NCBI GenBank assembly: GCA_964518305.1
Contig: CAZFDK010000040.1
Span: 1-24,572, forward strand
Length of the DNA: 24,572 nucleotides
Direction: 5' to 3'
DNA from: Caribbeanibacter sp964518305
GTDB taxonomy: Bacteria; Gemmatimonadota; Gemmatimonadetes; Palauibacterales; Palauibacteraceae
The number at the start of each line of letters is the position of its first letter. Positions within the stretch are counted from its first letter, which is position 1. Made by a program: the position numbers and the translations under genes. The notes under the pieces were generated by a model. That model had not been told where the DNA came from. It saw only the letters and a list, made by a program, of their open reading frames with translations, and did not search any database. Positions 8,580 to 16,553 of the stretch are shown piece by piece.

Positions 8580-9043
8580 GGGCCCGGGCACACGGCGCGG
8601 CGGCCCTCGCGGTGGCAGTGGCTCTGGCCGCGGCGGCCTGCGGCGGCGGGAGCGGGGGGCAGCTCACGAGCTCCCCATCCGAGTACGGCGCGCCGACGGC
8701 GGAGCAGGCGATCCGCAGCTTCCTGGACGCGGCCGCGCAGGAGGAGTATCCCGTCATGGGGCGGCTCTTCGGCACGCGCCAGGGGCCGGCCGAGGCCCGG
8801 CTGGGGGTGACCAACGTGGAGCAGAGGATGATCGTCCTGTCCGGCCTCCTTCAGCACGACAGCTACGAGCTCCGCCCCTCCACCCTCACCGAGCCCGAGC
8901 CCCACACCCGCCGGTTCAACGCCACCATGACCGGGACGCGCCAGGGGGAGGTGACGGTGCCGATCTTCGCGGTCCGCTCGGAGAACGGACGCTGGTTCGT
9001 GGAGCGCCTGGACACGTCTCCGCTCACCTCGGGTTCGCCGTAG
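8576..9043 (+). CDS. Small lipoprotein of unknown function
   Basis: 155-residue protein with a lipoprotein signal peptide: Ala/Val-rich hydrophobic stretch and lipobox ending at Cys22 (LAAAAC), followed by a Gly/Ser linker. The mature part begins with AEQAIRSFLDAAAQEEYPVMGRLFG and ends in a strand with NGRWFVERL, a layout seen in small NTF2-like or DUF4878-like extracytoplasmic proteins; this is pattern similarity only. The ATG at 8576 shares ATGA with the clpB stop, so translation is probably coupled. It ends 12 bases from the convergent glycosyltransferase gene, with no obvious terminator between them. Function unknown. Confidence 0.75.
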   Translation: MRARAHGAAALAVAVALAAAACGGGSGGQLTSSPSEYGAPTAEQAIRSFLDAAAQEEYPVMGRLFGTRQGPAEARLGVTNVEQRMIVLSGLLQHDSYELRPSTLTEPEPHTRRFNATMTGTRQGEVTVPIFAVRSENGRWFVERLDTSPLTSGSP

Positions 9044-9055
9044 GACCGACGGAGG

Positions 9056-9760
9056 TCAGGCGGAACCGCCCGAGCTCCACTCCCGATACCACTCTGCCAG
9101 CCGACCCGGGGGGATCCGCAGCGCGTGGCCGGCCCGCAGCCCCAGGTGGAGGAGCACGGTGGTGATAAAGCCCGCCGACTCCCACCGCCGTCGGGAGGTG
9201 CGGGCCGTGATCGGGAGGATCCTGAAGTGGCCGCCGGCCCGGCGCGATCGGGCGACGAAGCCCACGTCCTCGAACAGCGGCTGGTCCGGGAACCCGCCGG
9301 TTCTCCGCAGGTGGGACCGGGTGGCGAAGATGGCCTGATCGCCGGTGGCGGTCCGGAAGAGCCGGCTCCGGAGGTTCACCGCACGCTCCAGGAGACTCCA
9401 GCGGCCGAAGCGCCGCGGAGGCGGATACACGCCGAATCGGTGGCAGCCCAGGTCGGCGCCCCCGGCCGCGGCCTCGAGGATCGCTTCCCGGCTCCCCTGC
9501 TCCAGGCGCGTGTCGGCGTGTAGGAAGAGGAGCACGCGACCGCGCGCGGCGCGCGCCCCGGCGTTGAGCTGACGACCACGGCCGGGCCGGCATCGCAGCA
9601 CGCGGGTCGCTCCCGCTTCTCGCGCCCGGTCCCGGGTGTCGTCGACGCTTCCCCCGTCGACCACGATCAGCTCGGCGTCCCCGCCCAGCACGGATCGGGC
9701 CCGCTCCAGCGTCGGTCCGATCCAGCCGGATTCGTTCAGGGTCGGCACGACCACCGACAT
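9056..9760 (-). CDS. Family 2 glycosyltransferase
   Basis: GT-A fold glycosyltransferase that would move a sugar from a nucleotide donor; acceptor unknown. The N-terminus MSVVVPTLNES is the typical GT2 start. D35 in IVVDGG and the HAD at 81-83 (LLFLHADTRL) are donor and metal-site motifs. The stretch RPGRGRQLNAGARAARG followed by LFLHADT is characteristic of the short bacterial group known as TIGR04283, whose members have about 220-230 residues (234 here). Later come GDQAIFATR, GGFPDQPLFEDVGF and a hydrophobic C-terminal part near FITTVLLHLGLRAGH. The ATG at 9758-9760 was chosen because the core begins there; an in-frame GTG at 9784 is an alternative that would add eight residues. It follows the epimerase gene on the same strand by 43 bases, so the two may be cotranscribed. 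Confidence 0.87.
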   Translation of the reverse strand: MSVVVPTLNESGWIGPTLERARSVLGGDAELIVVDGGSVDDTRDRAREAGATRVLRCRPGRGRQLNAGARAARGRVLLFLHADTRLEQGSREAILEAAAGGADLGCHRFGVYPPPRRFGRWSLLERAVNLRSRLFRTATGDQAIFATRSHLRRTGGFPDQPLFEDVGFVARSRRAGGHFRILPITARTSRRRWESAGFITTVLLHLGLRAGHALRIPPGRLAEWYREWSSGGSA

Positions 9761-9803
9761 CCCGGATCCGGTCGGCTCGTCCACGGCGGTCAGCGGCGTC
9801 CGG

Positions 9804-10253
9804 TCAGGCGTCCGGGGTCTCCGCGCCGGCGGCTTCGCCTCCTCCCCCCCCCTGGCCGTCGCGCTCCGCCAGCTCCACCAGCACGCCGTCGGCGGAAGAG
9901 GGCCGAAGGAACGCGACGCGGCTGCCGCCGGCCCCTTCCCGAGTCCTCGGAGGAATGGGCTCGGCTCCCGCTTCCTCGGCCCGCTCCAGGGCCTCGTCGA
10001 GGTCGGAGACGGCGAGGCACACGTGGTGGAAGCCGGGCCCCCGGCTCTCCACGTAACGTCCCACGGCGGAGTCGGGGTCGGTGGGCTCCAGCAGCTCGAT
10101 TCGACCGTCGCCTTCGCCGAAGAAGGCCACGCGGACGCCCTCGGAGGGAACCTCCTCCCGGCCGGTCTCCTTTTGACCGAGGAGGGCGCCCCAGAAGCGA
10201 GACGAGTCGTCAAGCGAGCGGACCGCTATGGCGAGGTGATCGAGGCTGAACAC
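9804..10253 (-). CDS. mce: Methylmalonyl-CoA epimerase, VOC superfamily
   Basis: Interconverts (S)- and (R)-methylmalonyl-CoA in the cytoplasm, linking propionyl-CoA from odd-chain fatty acids or branched amino acids to succinyl-CoA. The 149-residue protein has the two paired beta-alpha-beta-beta-beta units of the VOC fold: LDHLAIAVRSLDDSSRFW with metal ligand H6, RIELLEP, then GFHHVCLAVSDLDEAL (H76/H77) and GVLVELAE with E127. I chose the GTG at 10251-10253 because the fold begins there; no good ribosome site precedes it, and the frame stays open far upstream through trxA, which is shadow. A leaderless start is possible. The Gly/Glu/Ala tail after residue 132 is outside the fold. Other VOC activities cannot be fully excluded, but the HH motif and spacing favour the epimerase. 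Mutase and carboxylase genes are not in view. Confidence 0.85.
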   Translation of the reverse strand: MFSLDHLAIAVRSLDDSSRFWGALLGQKETGREEVPSEGVRVAFFGEGDGRIELLEPTDPDSAVGRYVESRGPGFHHVCLAVSDLDEALERAEEAGAEPIPPRTREGAGGSRVAFLRPSSADGVLVELAERDGQGGGGGEAAGAETPDA

Positions 10254-10376
10254 GCTGGGAGGACGAAGTTCGGGGGGTGCGATAGAGGGCGAGGGACGAC
10301 GGGTATGCGGCGAACAATCGACCCGATGTAAGGTACTGGTGCAAGAAGCCGACGACCACATGTACAGGAGAGGTAG

Positions 10377-10712
10377 ATGATGACGACAGAAGCCGAGCCC
10401 ATCGAGGTAGACGACCAGTCGTTCGAGACGGAGATCGAGAAGGCCGATGGCCTGGCGATGGTGGACTTCTGGGCCGAATGGTGCGGTCCGTGCCGCATGG
10501 TGAGCCCCATCGTAGAGGAGCTGGCCGAGGAGTACGAGGACCAGATCAAGGTGGCCAAGGTGGACGTGGACGAGAGCCAGCGGACGGCTCAGAAGTTCAA
10601 CGTCCGCTCCATTCCGAGCATCCTGTTCTTCAAGGACGGGGAGCATGTGGACACCGTCGTGGGCGCCGTGCCCAAGGGGCAGCTCGAGGAGAAGATCGAA
10701 GACCACCTCTGA
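10377..10712 (+). CDS. trxA: Thioredoxin
   Basis: Cytoplasmic thiol-disulfide reductant of 111 residues, the usual length. The active site WCGPC is at 35-39 within MVDFWAEWCGPCRM; the buried KVDVDES strand and the cis-proline in RSIPS, then LFFKDGE and a C-terminal helix, are all present. Two ATG codons stand side by side (10377 and 10380) after AGGAGAGG, so the protein may begin with one or two Met. It is divergent from the epimerase gene across a 123-base spacer in which I see no confident promoter. It is followed by an intrinsic terminator and is probably a single-gene unit. Confidence 0.97.
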   Translation: MMTTEAEPIEVDDQSFETEIEKADGLAMVDFWAEWCGPCRMVSPIVEELAEEYEDQIKVAKVDVDESQRTAQKFNVRSIPSILFFKDGEHVDTVVGAVPKGQLEEKIEDHL

Positions 10713-10737
10713 GCCCCGCCGCCCCGCAGCGGCGCAC

Positions 10738-10774
10738 GGCCTCCCGCCCGCGGATCGGGCCGGGGGGCCTTTTT
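10738..10774 (+). terminator. Rho-independent terminator after trxA
   Basis: GC-rich hairpin: GGCCTCCC (10738-10745) pairs with GGGGGGCC (10762-10769) with one G-U pair, and GCCC with GGGC extends the stem past a small bulge. The loop is 7 bases around GCGGATC, and five T follow at 10770-10774. It ends only 19 bases before the rsmI start codon. Confidence 0.85.
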
Positions 10775-10793
10775 GTTGGCGGGGAGAGCAGCC

Positions 10794-11636
10794 ATGTCCA
10801 CCGGAACCCTGTTCGTGGTCAGCACGCCCATCGGGAACCTGTCGGATCTGACCGACCGGGCCCGCCGCGTCCTCGCCGACGCGGACCTGGTCTACGCCGA
10901 GGACACCCGCCGGACGGGTAAGCTCCTGGCCCGCATCGGGGCGGAGGCCGACCTGCGGTCCCTTCACGAGCACAACGAGGCGAAGCGCACGGAGGAGCTC
11001 GTCGAGAGCCTCCGCGACGGCAGGGACTGCGCCCTGGTGTCCGACGCCGGGACGCCGGCCGTCTCCGATCCCGGGAGGCGTGCCGTGTCGGCGACGGCCG
11101 GCGCCGGGCTCCGGGTGGTGCCGGTGCCGGGACCCTCGGCGGTCCTGGCGGCACTGGCCGCGTCCGGTCTGCCGGCGGAGCGGTTCACGTTCCTCGGCTT
11201 TCCTCCCCGCTCGGGCGAGGAGCGACGGGAGTGGCTCGCGCGCTGTCGGGAGGCCCGTGAGACCGTCGTGGCCTTTGAGTCGCCCCGGCGAGTCGGTGCG
11301 TTACTCCGGGACATGGCCGGAGCGGAGCTGGGTCAGCGTCGATGCGTGCTGGGGCGAGAGATGACGAAAATGCACGAGGAGTTCCTCCGCGGCACCGTCG
11401 CCGAGCTGGCATCGTCCGTGGGGGAGGACGAACTGCGGGGCGAGGTGACCCTCGTCCTGGAGGCCGGCAGCGAACCGGACTGGGAAGAGCGCGAGGACGA
11501 GGTCCGCCGCCGGGCTCGTCAGCTCGAGCGTGCCGGCGGGAGCACGCGGGACATCGCGGACACGCTGCAGGAGGAGTACGACGTGCCCAGGAACGAGGCC
11601 TACCAGATCGGGCTGGACGCCGCGGAGGAGGGATGA
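10794..11636 (+). CDS. rsmI: 16S rRNA (cytidine1402-2'-O)-methyltransferase RsmI
   Basis: SAM-dependent enzyme that 2'-O-methylates C1402 in the decoding centre of 16S rRNA. The 280 residues show the tetrapyrrole-methylase fold with family motifs in order: VVSTPIGNLSDLTDRA, YAEDTRRTGKLL, LVSDAGTPAVSDPG, VVPVPGPSAVLAALAASGLP, FTFLGFPPR and FESPRRV. The C-terminal helical part after about residue 225 is rich in Glu and Arg. The ATG at 10794 was chosen for GGGGAG 10 bases upstream and because the family starts just before the TP-I-GNL motif; the upstream in-frame codons run into the trxA terminator. The last codons overlap the aminotransferase start as ATGA. The gene must be read either from a promoter within trxA or by read-through of the terminator. 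Confidence 0.96.
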   Translation: MSTGTLFVVSTPIGNLSDLTDRARRVLADADLVYAEDTRRTGKLLARIGAEADLRSLHEHNEAKRTEELVESLRDGRDCALVSDAGTPAVSDPGRRAVSATAGAGLRVVPVPGPSAVLAALAASGLPAERFTFLGFPPRSGEERREWLARCREARETVVAFESPRRVGALLRDMAGAELGQRRCVLGREMTKMHEEFLRGTVAELASSVGEDELRGEVTLVLEAGSEPDWEEREDEVRRRARQLERAGGSTRDIADTLQEEYDVPRNEAYQIGLDAAEEG

Positions 11637-12814
11637 GTCCCGAGACGGAGACGGCCTTCGGGAGCCTGGCGCGCCGCTACCGCGAACTCCCGGGCTACCC
11701 CCTGGAGGATATCCCCCGGCTGAAGGAGGAGCTGCGCTCGCGTGGCGTCGAGGTCATCGACCTGGGCGCCGGCGATCCGGATCTGGACGTGCCCGAGGCG
11801 GCGCGATCGACCCTGAAGCGCGCCGCCGATGACCCCGAGCTGCAGGGCTACGCCTTCCAGCGCGGTCTGCCGGCGTTCAGGGAGGCCGTGGCCGACTTCA
11901 CGGAGCGCCGCTTCGGTCGGCGGCCGGATCCCGACGACGAGCTGCTACCCCTGCTCGGGTCCAAGGAGGGCATCGCGCACTTCGCCTTCGCCGTGCTGGA
12001 TCCGGGCGACCGGGTCCTGGTGCCGGACCCGGGCTATGCGCCCTACTTCGGCGGCAGCTACCTGGCCGGCGCAGAGGTGGAACGCGTCGAGCTCCGCGGG
12101 GAGCACGGATTCCTCGTCCCTCCGGGAGCGATTCGCGACGCCGGCGACGGGCTGGAGCTCGTCTACCTCAATTACCCGAACAACCCCACGGGCGCCTGCG
12201 CGGACCGCGATTACCTCCGCCGGGCCGTGGAGGCCTGCTCCGAGCGCGGCGCGGTGCTGCTCTACGACCACGCCTACTCCGAAGTGGCCTTCGAAGGCTA
12301 CCGTCCCCCGGGCCTCCTGGAGGTTCCCGGCGGGACCGAGGTGGGTATCGAGTTCCACTCCCTCTCCAAGACCTTCAACATGACGGGCTGGCGGCTCGGC
12401 TGGGCGGTGGGAAATCCGGCCCTGGTCCGGGCCCTCTCCCGGGTGAAGAGTTTCTTCGACACCGGGGCGTATCTTCCGATCCAGGCCGCCGGCGCCGAGA
12501 CGCTGGACCGGATGGACGAGTTCCTCCCGGACCACCTGGCGACGCTCCGGCGCCGGCGTGACGCCGCGGTCGAGGCGTTCCGAAAGGCCGGCCTCGAGGC
12601 CGAGCCGCCGCGTGCCACACTCTATCTGTGGATGCCCGTTCCCACGGGCGAATCCTCCGAGGACTTCGCGCGCCGCGTGCTGGAGGAGGCGGGCGTCGTC
12701 CTCATGCCCGGCTCGGCACTCGGGGAGGGCGGTGAGGGATACGTGCGGGCGGCCCTCACCGTGCCGGAAGCCGGGCTGCGCGAGGCGGGACGGCGGATCG
12801 GCGCGATCCTGTGA
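11633..12814 (+). CDS. Class I/II PLP-dependent aminotransferase, DapL/AlaC-like
   Basis: Fold-type I aminotransferase of 393 residues. Visible are VIDLGAGDPDLDVP near the N-terminus, NNPTG at 183-187, the DHAYSEVAF strand, the PLP lysine K246 in SLSKTFNMTGWRLGW, and a C-terminal substrate-binding region. The VIDLG-GDPD start and the SLSKTFNMTGWR motif are typical of the group containing LL-diaminopimelate aminotransferase and alanine-forming enzymes; the sequence alone does not settle the substrate. If it is DapL it would make LL-diaminopimelate for lysine and peptidoglycan in one step. No other dap gene is in view. ATG at 11633 overlaps the rsmI stop (ATGA) and its stop overlaps the next start (GTGA), so the three genes are translationally coupled. 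Confidence 0.9.
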   Translation: MSPETETAFGSLARRYRELPGYPLEDIPRLKEELRSRGVEVIDLGAGDPDLDVPEAARSTLKRAADDPELQGYAFQRGLPAFREAVADFTERRFGRRPDPDDELLPLLGSKEGIAHFAFAVLDPGDRVLVPDPGYAPYFGGSYLAGAEVERVELRGEHGFLVPPGAIRDAGDGLELVYLNYPNNPTGACADRDYLRRAVEACSERGAVLLYDHAYSEVAFEGYRPPGLLEVPGGTEVGIEFHSLSKTFNMTGWRLGWAVGNPALVRALSRVKSFFDTGAYLPIQAAGAETLDRMDEFLPDHLATLRRRRDAAVEAFRKAGLEAEPPRATLYLWMPVPTGESSEDFARRVLEEAGVVLMPGSALGEGGEGYVRAALTVPEAGLREAGRRIGAIL

Positions 12815-13650
12815 GCGGAGGTCGATCGGGCGCGAGGCGGCCGTGGCGCGCGGTCTGGGCCGGTCTGGCGGTCTCGCTTCTCGTCCACGCCATCCTGGCC
12901 CTCTTCATGCTCACGGGCGAGCCCGACGTACGGATTCCCCCTCGGCCGGAGACGGCGGATCGGCGCCAGGAGCCCCGGATGCGAGACGCGCTCCGGATGG
13001 TGCGGGTGCCCCCGTCGGCGTTCCCCGAGGAGCGTCCTCCCGCGGAAGCCGTGTCGGAGCCGGAGACCCGGCCGGGTCCGGAGGGGGCGCTCCCCTCCGC
13101 GGAGCCGGTGCCGGCGGAGGAGGCGGCCCCGGGGGCCGAGCTTCCGGGAGAGGGGTTGATGAGCAACGCCGAACGCCTCCGCCCCCGGATCGGAGACCCG
13201 AGGCTGTGGGCACGGGCTCCCATCGACTCGCTGGCGCCCGGTGTCCGGGAGCGGTACGACCGGGCGGAGGCGGCGCTCCGCCGCCTGGTGAAGACCTACC
13301 TGGACAGCCTGGAGCTGAGTGAGGAGCAGGAGAAGCGGGCCAGGGCGTGGGTCTTCGGCGAGGGCGACGAGAAGTGGGGCATCTCACCCGAGGGGCTCCA
13401 CCTGGGCGACGTGACCATTCCGCTGCCCTTCGGCCAGATGCTCTCCCGGAGCGGCGAGGCCCGGCGCCAGGCCGAGCAGGTGCTGCGCACCTGGGAGATG
13501 ATCCAGTTCCAGGCCGGCCGGATCGAGGCTGAGGAGGTGCGGGAGGAGCGGCTGGAAGCGATTCGCGAGCGGACGCGTCAGCAGCAGCCGGACGGGGCCT
13601 CCGGATCCGACACCGCGTCGCGGGACAGCACGGGCGCATACCCGCGGTAG
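12811..13650 (+). CDS. Membrane-anchored protein of unknown function, TonB-like N-terminus
   Basis: 279 residues. A basic N-terminus is followed by one membrane helix (about 14-34) whose SLLVHAILALF pattern recalls TonB-type proteins, then a Pro/Glu-rich linker (about 36-115) of the kind that spans the periplasm. The C-terminal half (about 116-265) is helical and charged, with SLAPGVRERYDRAEAALRR, a segment GISPEGLHLGDVTIPLPFG and a Glu/Arg coiled-coil-like stretch. It lacks the TonB C-terminal domain, so TonB function is not supported. GTG at 12811 overlaps the aminotransferase stop. It is the last gene of the rsmI unit; 174 bases follow before valS. I do not recognise the family. Confidence 0.75.
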   Translation: MSGGRSGARRPWRAVWAGLAVSLLVHAILALFMLTGEPDVRIPPRPETADRRQEPRMRDALRMVRVPPSAFPEERPPAEAVSEPETRPGPEGALPSAEPVPAEEAAPGAELPGEGLMSNAERLRPRIGDPRLWARAPIDSLAPGVRERYDRAEAALRRLVKTYLDSLELSEEQEKRARAWVFGEGDEKWGISPEGLHLGDVTIPLPFGQMLSRSGEARRQAEQVLRTWEMIQFQAGRIEAEEVREERLEAIRERTRQQQPDGASGSDTASRDSTGAYPR

Positions 13651-13701
13651 CCTCCGGGTCGTGCGCTCGCCCGGCCCTCCACAGCGTCGTCCGAATTCGT
13701 T

Positions 13702-13727
13702 AGACTCATCGACCAGACTCATCGACC
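13702..13727. repeat. Perfect tandem 13-mer upstream of valS
   Basis: AGACTCATCGACC occurs twice back to back (13702-13714 and 13715-13727), about 100 bases before the valS start. TAGACT at 13701-13706 keeps the TA...T skeleton of a -10 box, but no -35 is visible at the right distance. The copies could form a regulator site or be a recent slippage duplication. I see no T-box leader elements. Confidence 0.5.
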
Positions 13728-13824
13728 GCGTTCGGCCCGGCGCGTCAGAGCCCGGGCGCACTCCCACACGGATCCACGCTTCGAACGAGCACTCCGCACG
13801 AACACGACAGGCCACGGGAGACAG

Positions 13825-16553
13825 GTGAAGCAGGAGCTCAGCAAACAGTACGATCACAGCGGGGTCGAGCCCGAGATCTACGACCGCTGGGTGGAGCGCG
13901 GCTACTTCCACGTCGAGGCGGAGGACGCCGACTCCCCCTACGTGATCGTGATTCCGCCGCCCAACGTCACGGCAGAGCTCCACATGGGGCACGGCCTGAA
14001 CAACACGATCCAGGACGTCCTTATTCGCTGGCGTCGGATGGCGGGCGACGACGCCGAGTGGATTCCCGGCACCGACCACGCCGGCATCGCCACCCAGAAC
14101 GCCGTGGAGCGTCACCTCGCCGACGAGGGGACGGATCGCTGGCAGCTGGGGCGGGACGCCTTCGTGGATCGGGTCTGGGAATGGGTCGACGAGTACGGCG
14201 CCCGCATCATCGATCAGCTCAAGTCGATCGGCGCCTCCTGCGACTGGGAACGCACCCGCTTCACCCTGGACGAGGGGCTGTCGCGGGCCGTGCGCGAGGT
14301 GTTCGTCCGGCTCTACGATGAAGGCCTGATCTACCGCGGCCAGCGGCTGGTCAACTGGGACCCCATCCTGAAGACCGCNNNNNNNNNNACATCATCAACT
14401 GGTGCCCCCGTTGCAACACGGCCCTCTCCAACGAGGAGGTCGAGCACGAGGAGACCGACGGCAGACTCTACCACATCCGCTATCCCGCCGCCGACGGCGA
14501 GGGGGACGGCGTGGTGGTGGCCACCACCCGGCCGGAGACGATGCTCGGGGACACGGGCCTCGCCGTGAATCCGGACGACGAGCGCCACCGGGGACTCGTG
14601 GGCAGCACCCTGCGGCTGCCGCTGGTGGGACGCGAGCTGCCGGTGGTGGAGGACGACTTCGTCGATCCCGAGTTCGGCACCGGCGTGGTCAAAGTGACGC
14701 CGGCCCACGACCCGAACGACTTCGAGATGGGCGAGCGGCACGGGCTGGAGGCCGTCAGCGTGCTGGACGAGGACGCCCGCGTCACGGACGCGGCGCCGGA
14801 GCGCTACCGGGGGCTCGACCGCCATGAGGCACGGCAGCAGGTGGTGGAGGACCTGGAGGCCGAGGGCCTGCTGGTGGAGGTCGAGGACCACATGCACTCC
14901 GTGGGCCACTGCTACCGCTGCGACACGGTGGTGGAGCCCCGGCTGAGCCTCCAGTGGTTCGTGGAGATGGAGCCGCTGGCCGAGCCGGCGCTGGAGGCGT
15001 ACCGGTCCGGCGAGCTCCGCTTCCATCCGGAGCGGTACGGCAAGATCTACGAGCACTGGCTCGAGAACATCGAGGACTGGTGCATCAGCCGTCAGCTGTG
15101 GTGGGGGCACCGGATCCCGGTCTGGTACTGCCGCGGCGAGGGATGCGGAGAGACCCTCGTGGCACGGGAGGAGCCGGACGCGTGCCCCGAGTGCGGATCC
15201 GGCGAGCTGGAGCAGGACCCGGACGTGCTGGACACCTGGTTCAGCTCGTGGCTGTGGCCGTTCAGCACCCTGGGATGGCCCGAGGAGACCGAGGAGCTGG
15301 ATGCCTTCTACCCCGGAGACACGCTCGTCACCGCGCCGGAGATCCTCTTCTTCTGGGTGGCGCGGATGGTCATGTCGGGGCTCGAGTTCATGGACGACCT
15401 CCCGTTCACCGACGTGGTGCTGAACGGCACGGTTCGGGACCACCTGGGTCGGAAGATGTCGAAGTCCCTGGGCAACGGGATCGACCCGATGGAGGTCGTG
15501 GAGCGTTTCGGCGCCGACGCCATGAGGTACACGATCCTTCACAAGGCGGCGCTCGGCACCGACATCCAGCTCAACTACGAGGACCTGGAGGACGCCTTCC
15601 GTGTCGGGCGCAATTTCGGCAACAAGATCTGGAACGCCGCCCGGTTCGCCCTCCCGCTGCTGGAGCAGGGCCACCTGGAGGCGGAGCCGGAGAACCAGGA
15701 GCTGGAGCTGGCGGACCGGTGGATCCTGAGCCGGTTCCGGTCGGCGGGGTCCGAGGTGGAGGACGCCCTCGCCGACTACCGGATGCACGAGGCCGCCCGC
15801 GGAGCCTACGACTTCGTGTGGGGCGAGTTCTGCGACTGGTACCTGGAGCTGGCCAAGCCGCGGCTCTACGGCGACCGTGGCGAGGCGAGCCGCCGCGCGG
15901 CGGCCGTCACCCTGGCCAACGTGTTCCAGGGGTGGCTCCGGCTCCTGCACCCGGTGATGCCGTTCATCACCGAGGAGCTCTACACGCGTCTTCCGGGTCG
16001 CGGCGAGGACGACACTCTGATGCTGGGGCCGTGGCCCGATCCCGGCGACGCCTGGCACCACCCGGAGGCCGAGGCGCGGCTCGTGGCCCTGCAGGAGCTG
16101 GTGCGGACCGTCCGGAACCTCCGGGGCGAGTACAACGTGGATCCCGGGCAGGACGTCCCCGTACGGCTCTCCGGCACCACCGAGGAGCTGGCCGCGGCCC
16201 TGGAGGCCGAAGGCGAGGGGATCCGGCAGCTGGCGAACCTGAGCGAGATCCGGACCCGGGACGGCGAGCGGCCCGGCGAGCCCGGCGCCTACGCCGTCCT
16301 CCGCTCCGGGACGGAGGTCTTCGTGCCGCTGGCCGACGTGCTGGACCTGGAGAAGGAGCGCGAGCGCCTCGAGGACGAGCTGGAGCGTCTGGAGGGCCTC
16401 CTGGAGCAGACGGAGCAGCAGCTCTCGAACCAGCAATTTCTGGAGAAGGCTCCGGACGAGGTCGTCGACCGCGAGCGGGAGAAGCGACAGTCCCTGGAGG
16501 AGCAGCACGACCGGCTGCTGGAGAAGCGGAGTGCGCTGGTCGGAGGCGACTGA
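13825..16553 (+). CDS. valS: Valyl-tRNA synthetase, interrupted by an assembly gap
   Basis: Class I aminoacyl-tRNA synthetase that charges tRNA-Val and edits threonine. The first part (13825-14378) has PPNVTAELHMGHGL with the HIGH-type motif at residues 53-56 and PGTDHAGIATQ. The second part (14388-16553) has the editing domain (TTRPETMLGDTG), VLDTWFSSWLWPFS, the KMSKS loop (15453-15467) and the C-terminal coiled-coil arm (LADVLDLEKERERLEDELE). GTG at 13825 follows GGGAG. With 10 N the two parts are in different frames, and both carry the same alignment columns (RLVNWDPILKTA before, IINWCPRCNTA after the gap). Dropping those doubled columns restores one frame and gives about 894 residues, a normal length. 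The gene is therefore probably intact in nature, but the record is a faulty or chimeric join. It overlaps the next gene by 23 bases. Confidence 0.92.
14379..14388. other. Assembly gap of 10 N inside valS
   Basis: Ten N join two contigs within the ValRS catalytic core. The flanking protein sequences are alternative versions of the same motif, so the true gap is likely negative (overlapping contigs) and the N count is a placeholder. Confidence 0.97.

Noticed and set aside
5472..8591. 1039-residue open frame on the minus strand opposite clpB
   Set aside because: It is a shadow of clpB: composition is Leu/Arg/Gly/His-rich with no recognisable motif, and the plus strand is unmistakably ClpB.
13651..13824. 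T-box riboswitch upstream of valS
   Set aside because: No T-box consensus bulge, specifier stem or terminator/antiterminator pair could be seen, and the region is short.
14331..16508. 725-residue minus-strand frame opposite valS
   Set aside because: Shadow of ValRS, and it runs through the N gap, so it cannot be trusted as one frame.
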